64,000 nucleotides of DNA from Neobacillus niacini (lineage in GTDB: Bacteria > Bacillota > Bacilli > Bacillales > Cytobacillaceae): positions 243,800 to 307,799 of the forward strand of contig NZ_JACWFG010000003.1 in assembly GCF_019749295.1 (NCBI RefSeq), written 5' to 3'. The translations under genes were made by a program, and so were the position numbers. Below the pieces are notes generated by a model. The model saw only the letters and a list, made by a program, of their open reading frames with translations, made no database searches and was not told the DNA's origin. Positions 63,800 through 64,000 of the stretch are shown piece after piece (the stretch's first letter is position 1; every line of letters begins with the position of its first letter).

Positions 63800-64000
63800 T
63801 GTTCTCCTCCATTTCCGCAAGCAATACTATATGCAAAAGTAATCGAAATATTCTCTCATAGACAATATTAATGGTAACATCAGCAGTCAAAGTGTACAAT
63901 AAACGCATTTTGTCGGATTTTGCTTATCCTTTGATAGTACAGAATGCTAGATAATCGAAAAAATTTATAAACATTGAAACCTACTAAAAATCGACAATTT

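Overview
The window comes from the chromosome of a low-GC, endospore-forming Bacillaceae bacterium, most like Bacillus/Neobacillus. Evidence is the complete spoIIIA operon, a complete comG operon, a spore photoproduct lyase and long stretches in the yqh/yqg gene order known from Bacillus subtilis. Most genes lie on the minus strand. No tRNA, rRNA, CRISPR array or transposase was seen.

Layout. 1-5.6 kb: start of accB and spoIIIAH-AA, with a roughly 200-bp inverted-repeat element between spoIIIAE and spoIIIAD. 5.8-6.5 kb: a SIMPL-domain protein. 6.5-14.9 kb: a cytochrome c maturation (Ccm, System I type) operon, unusual for this lineage: CcmE, CcmF, CcmH-like, CcmI-like, CcmA, CcmB, CcmC, CcmD, a TlpA/ResA thioredoxin and two uncharacterised membrane proteins. 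15.2-16.3 kb: a diheme cytochrome c and a PCYCGC lipoprotein whose frame is interrupted by a UGA that looks like a selenocysteine codon. 16.5-20.4 kb: efp, papA, yqhR, yqhP and a patatin. 20.4-35.9 kb: an accessory block with splB, a copper locus (HMA-TauE/SafE-cupredoxin fusion, two-component system, CopA, CopZ, a second TauE/CcdA-like protein), a chromate transporter, a B12-dependent ribonucleotide reductase gene split by a group I intron carrying a homing endonuclease, and an SRPBCC protein. 35.9-44.7 kb: lipM, yqhL, gcvPB-gcvPA-gcvT behind a tandem glycine riboswitch, yqhH, yqhG, yqzE. 44.7-48.7 kb: comGA-GG. 49-64 kb: a SufR-like regulator, yqgY, a MidA-type methyltransferase, yqgX, yqgW, yqgU, yqgT, glcK, yqgQ, a lipoprotein-like ORF, gluP, yqgO, ldh, a DUF92 protein, yqgN, rpmG, a glycosyltransferase and a DUF4912 protein.

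How the parts fit. The Ccm operon supplies heme attachment for the adjacent diheme cytochrome. The PCYCGC lipoprotein is 10 nt upstream of that cytochrome and is probably co-translated with it as an extracytoplasmic thiol/selenol or metal protein. The copper locus combines sensing, chaperoning and efflux. LipM and the glycine cleavage genes form one functional neighbourhood, because LipM puts octanoate on the lipoyl domain of GcvH.

Main points for a second look: (1) the candidate selenoprotein, with a 7-bp SECIS-like hairpin just after the UGA; (2) the 1,194-bp group I intron in nrdJ, whose P1 and P10 helices can be read directly and which splits the catalytic NPCGE motif; (3) the Gram-positive Ccm operon with a CxxxY CcmE, a CxCxC CcmH and three proteins sharing a C-terminal helical module; (4) two arrays of 52-bp hairpin units, both between convergent genes, with compensating stem changes.
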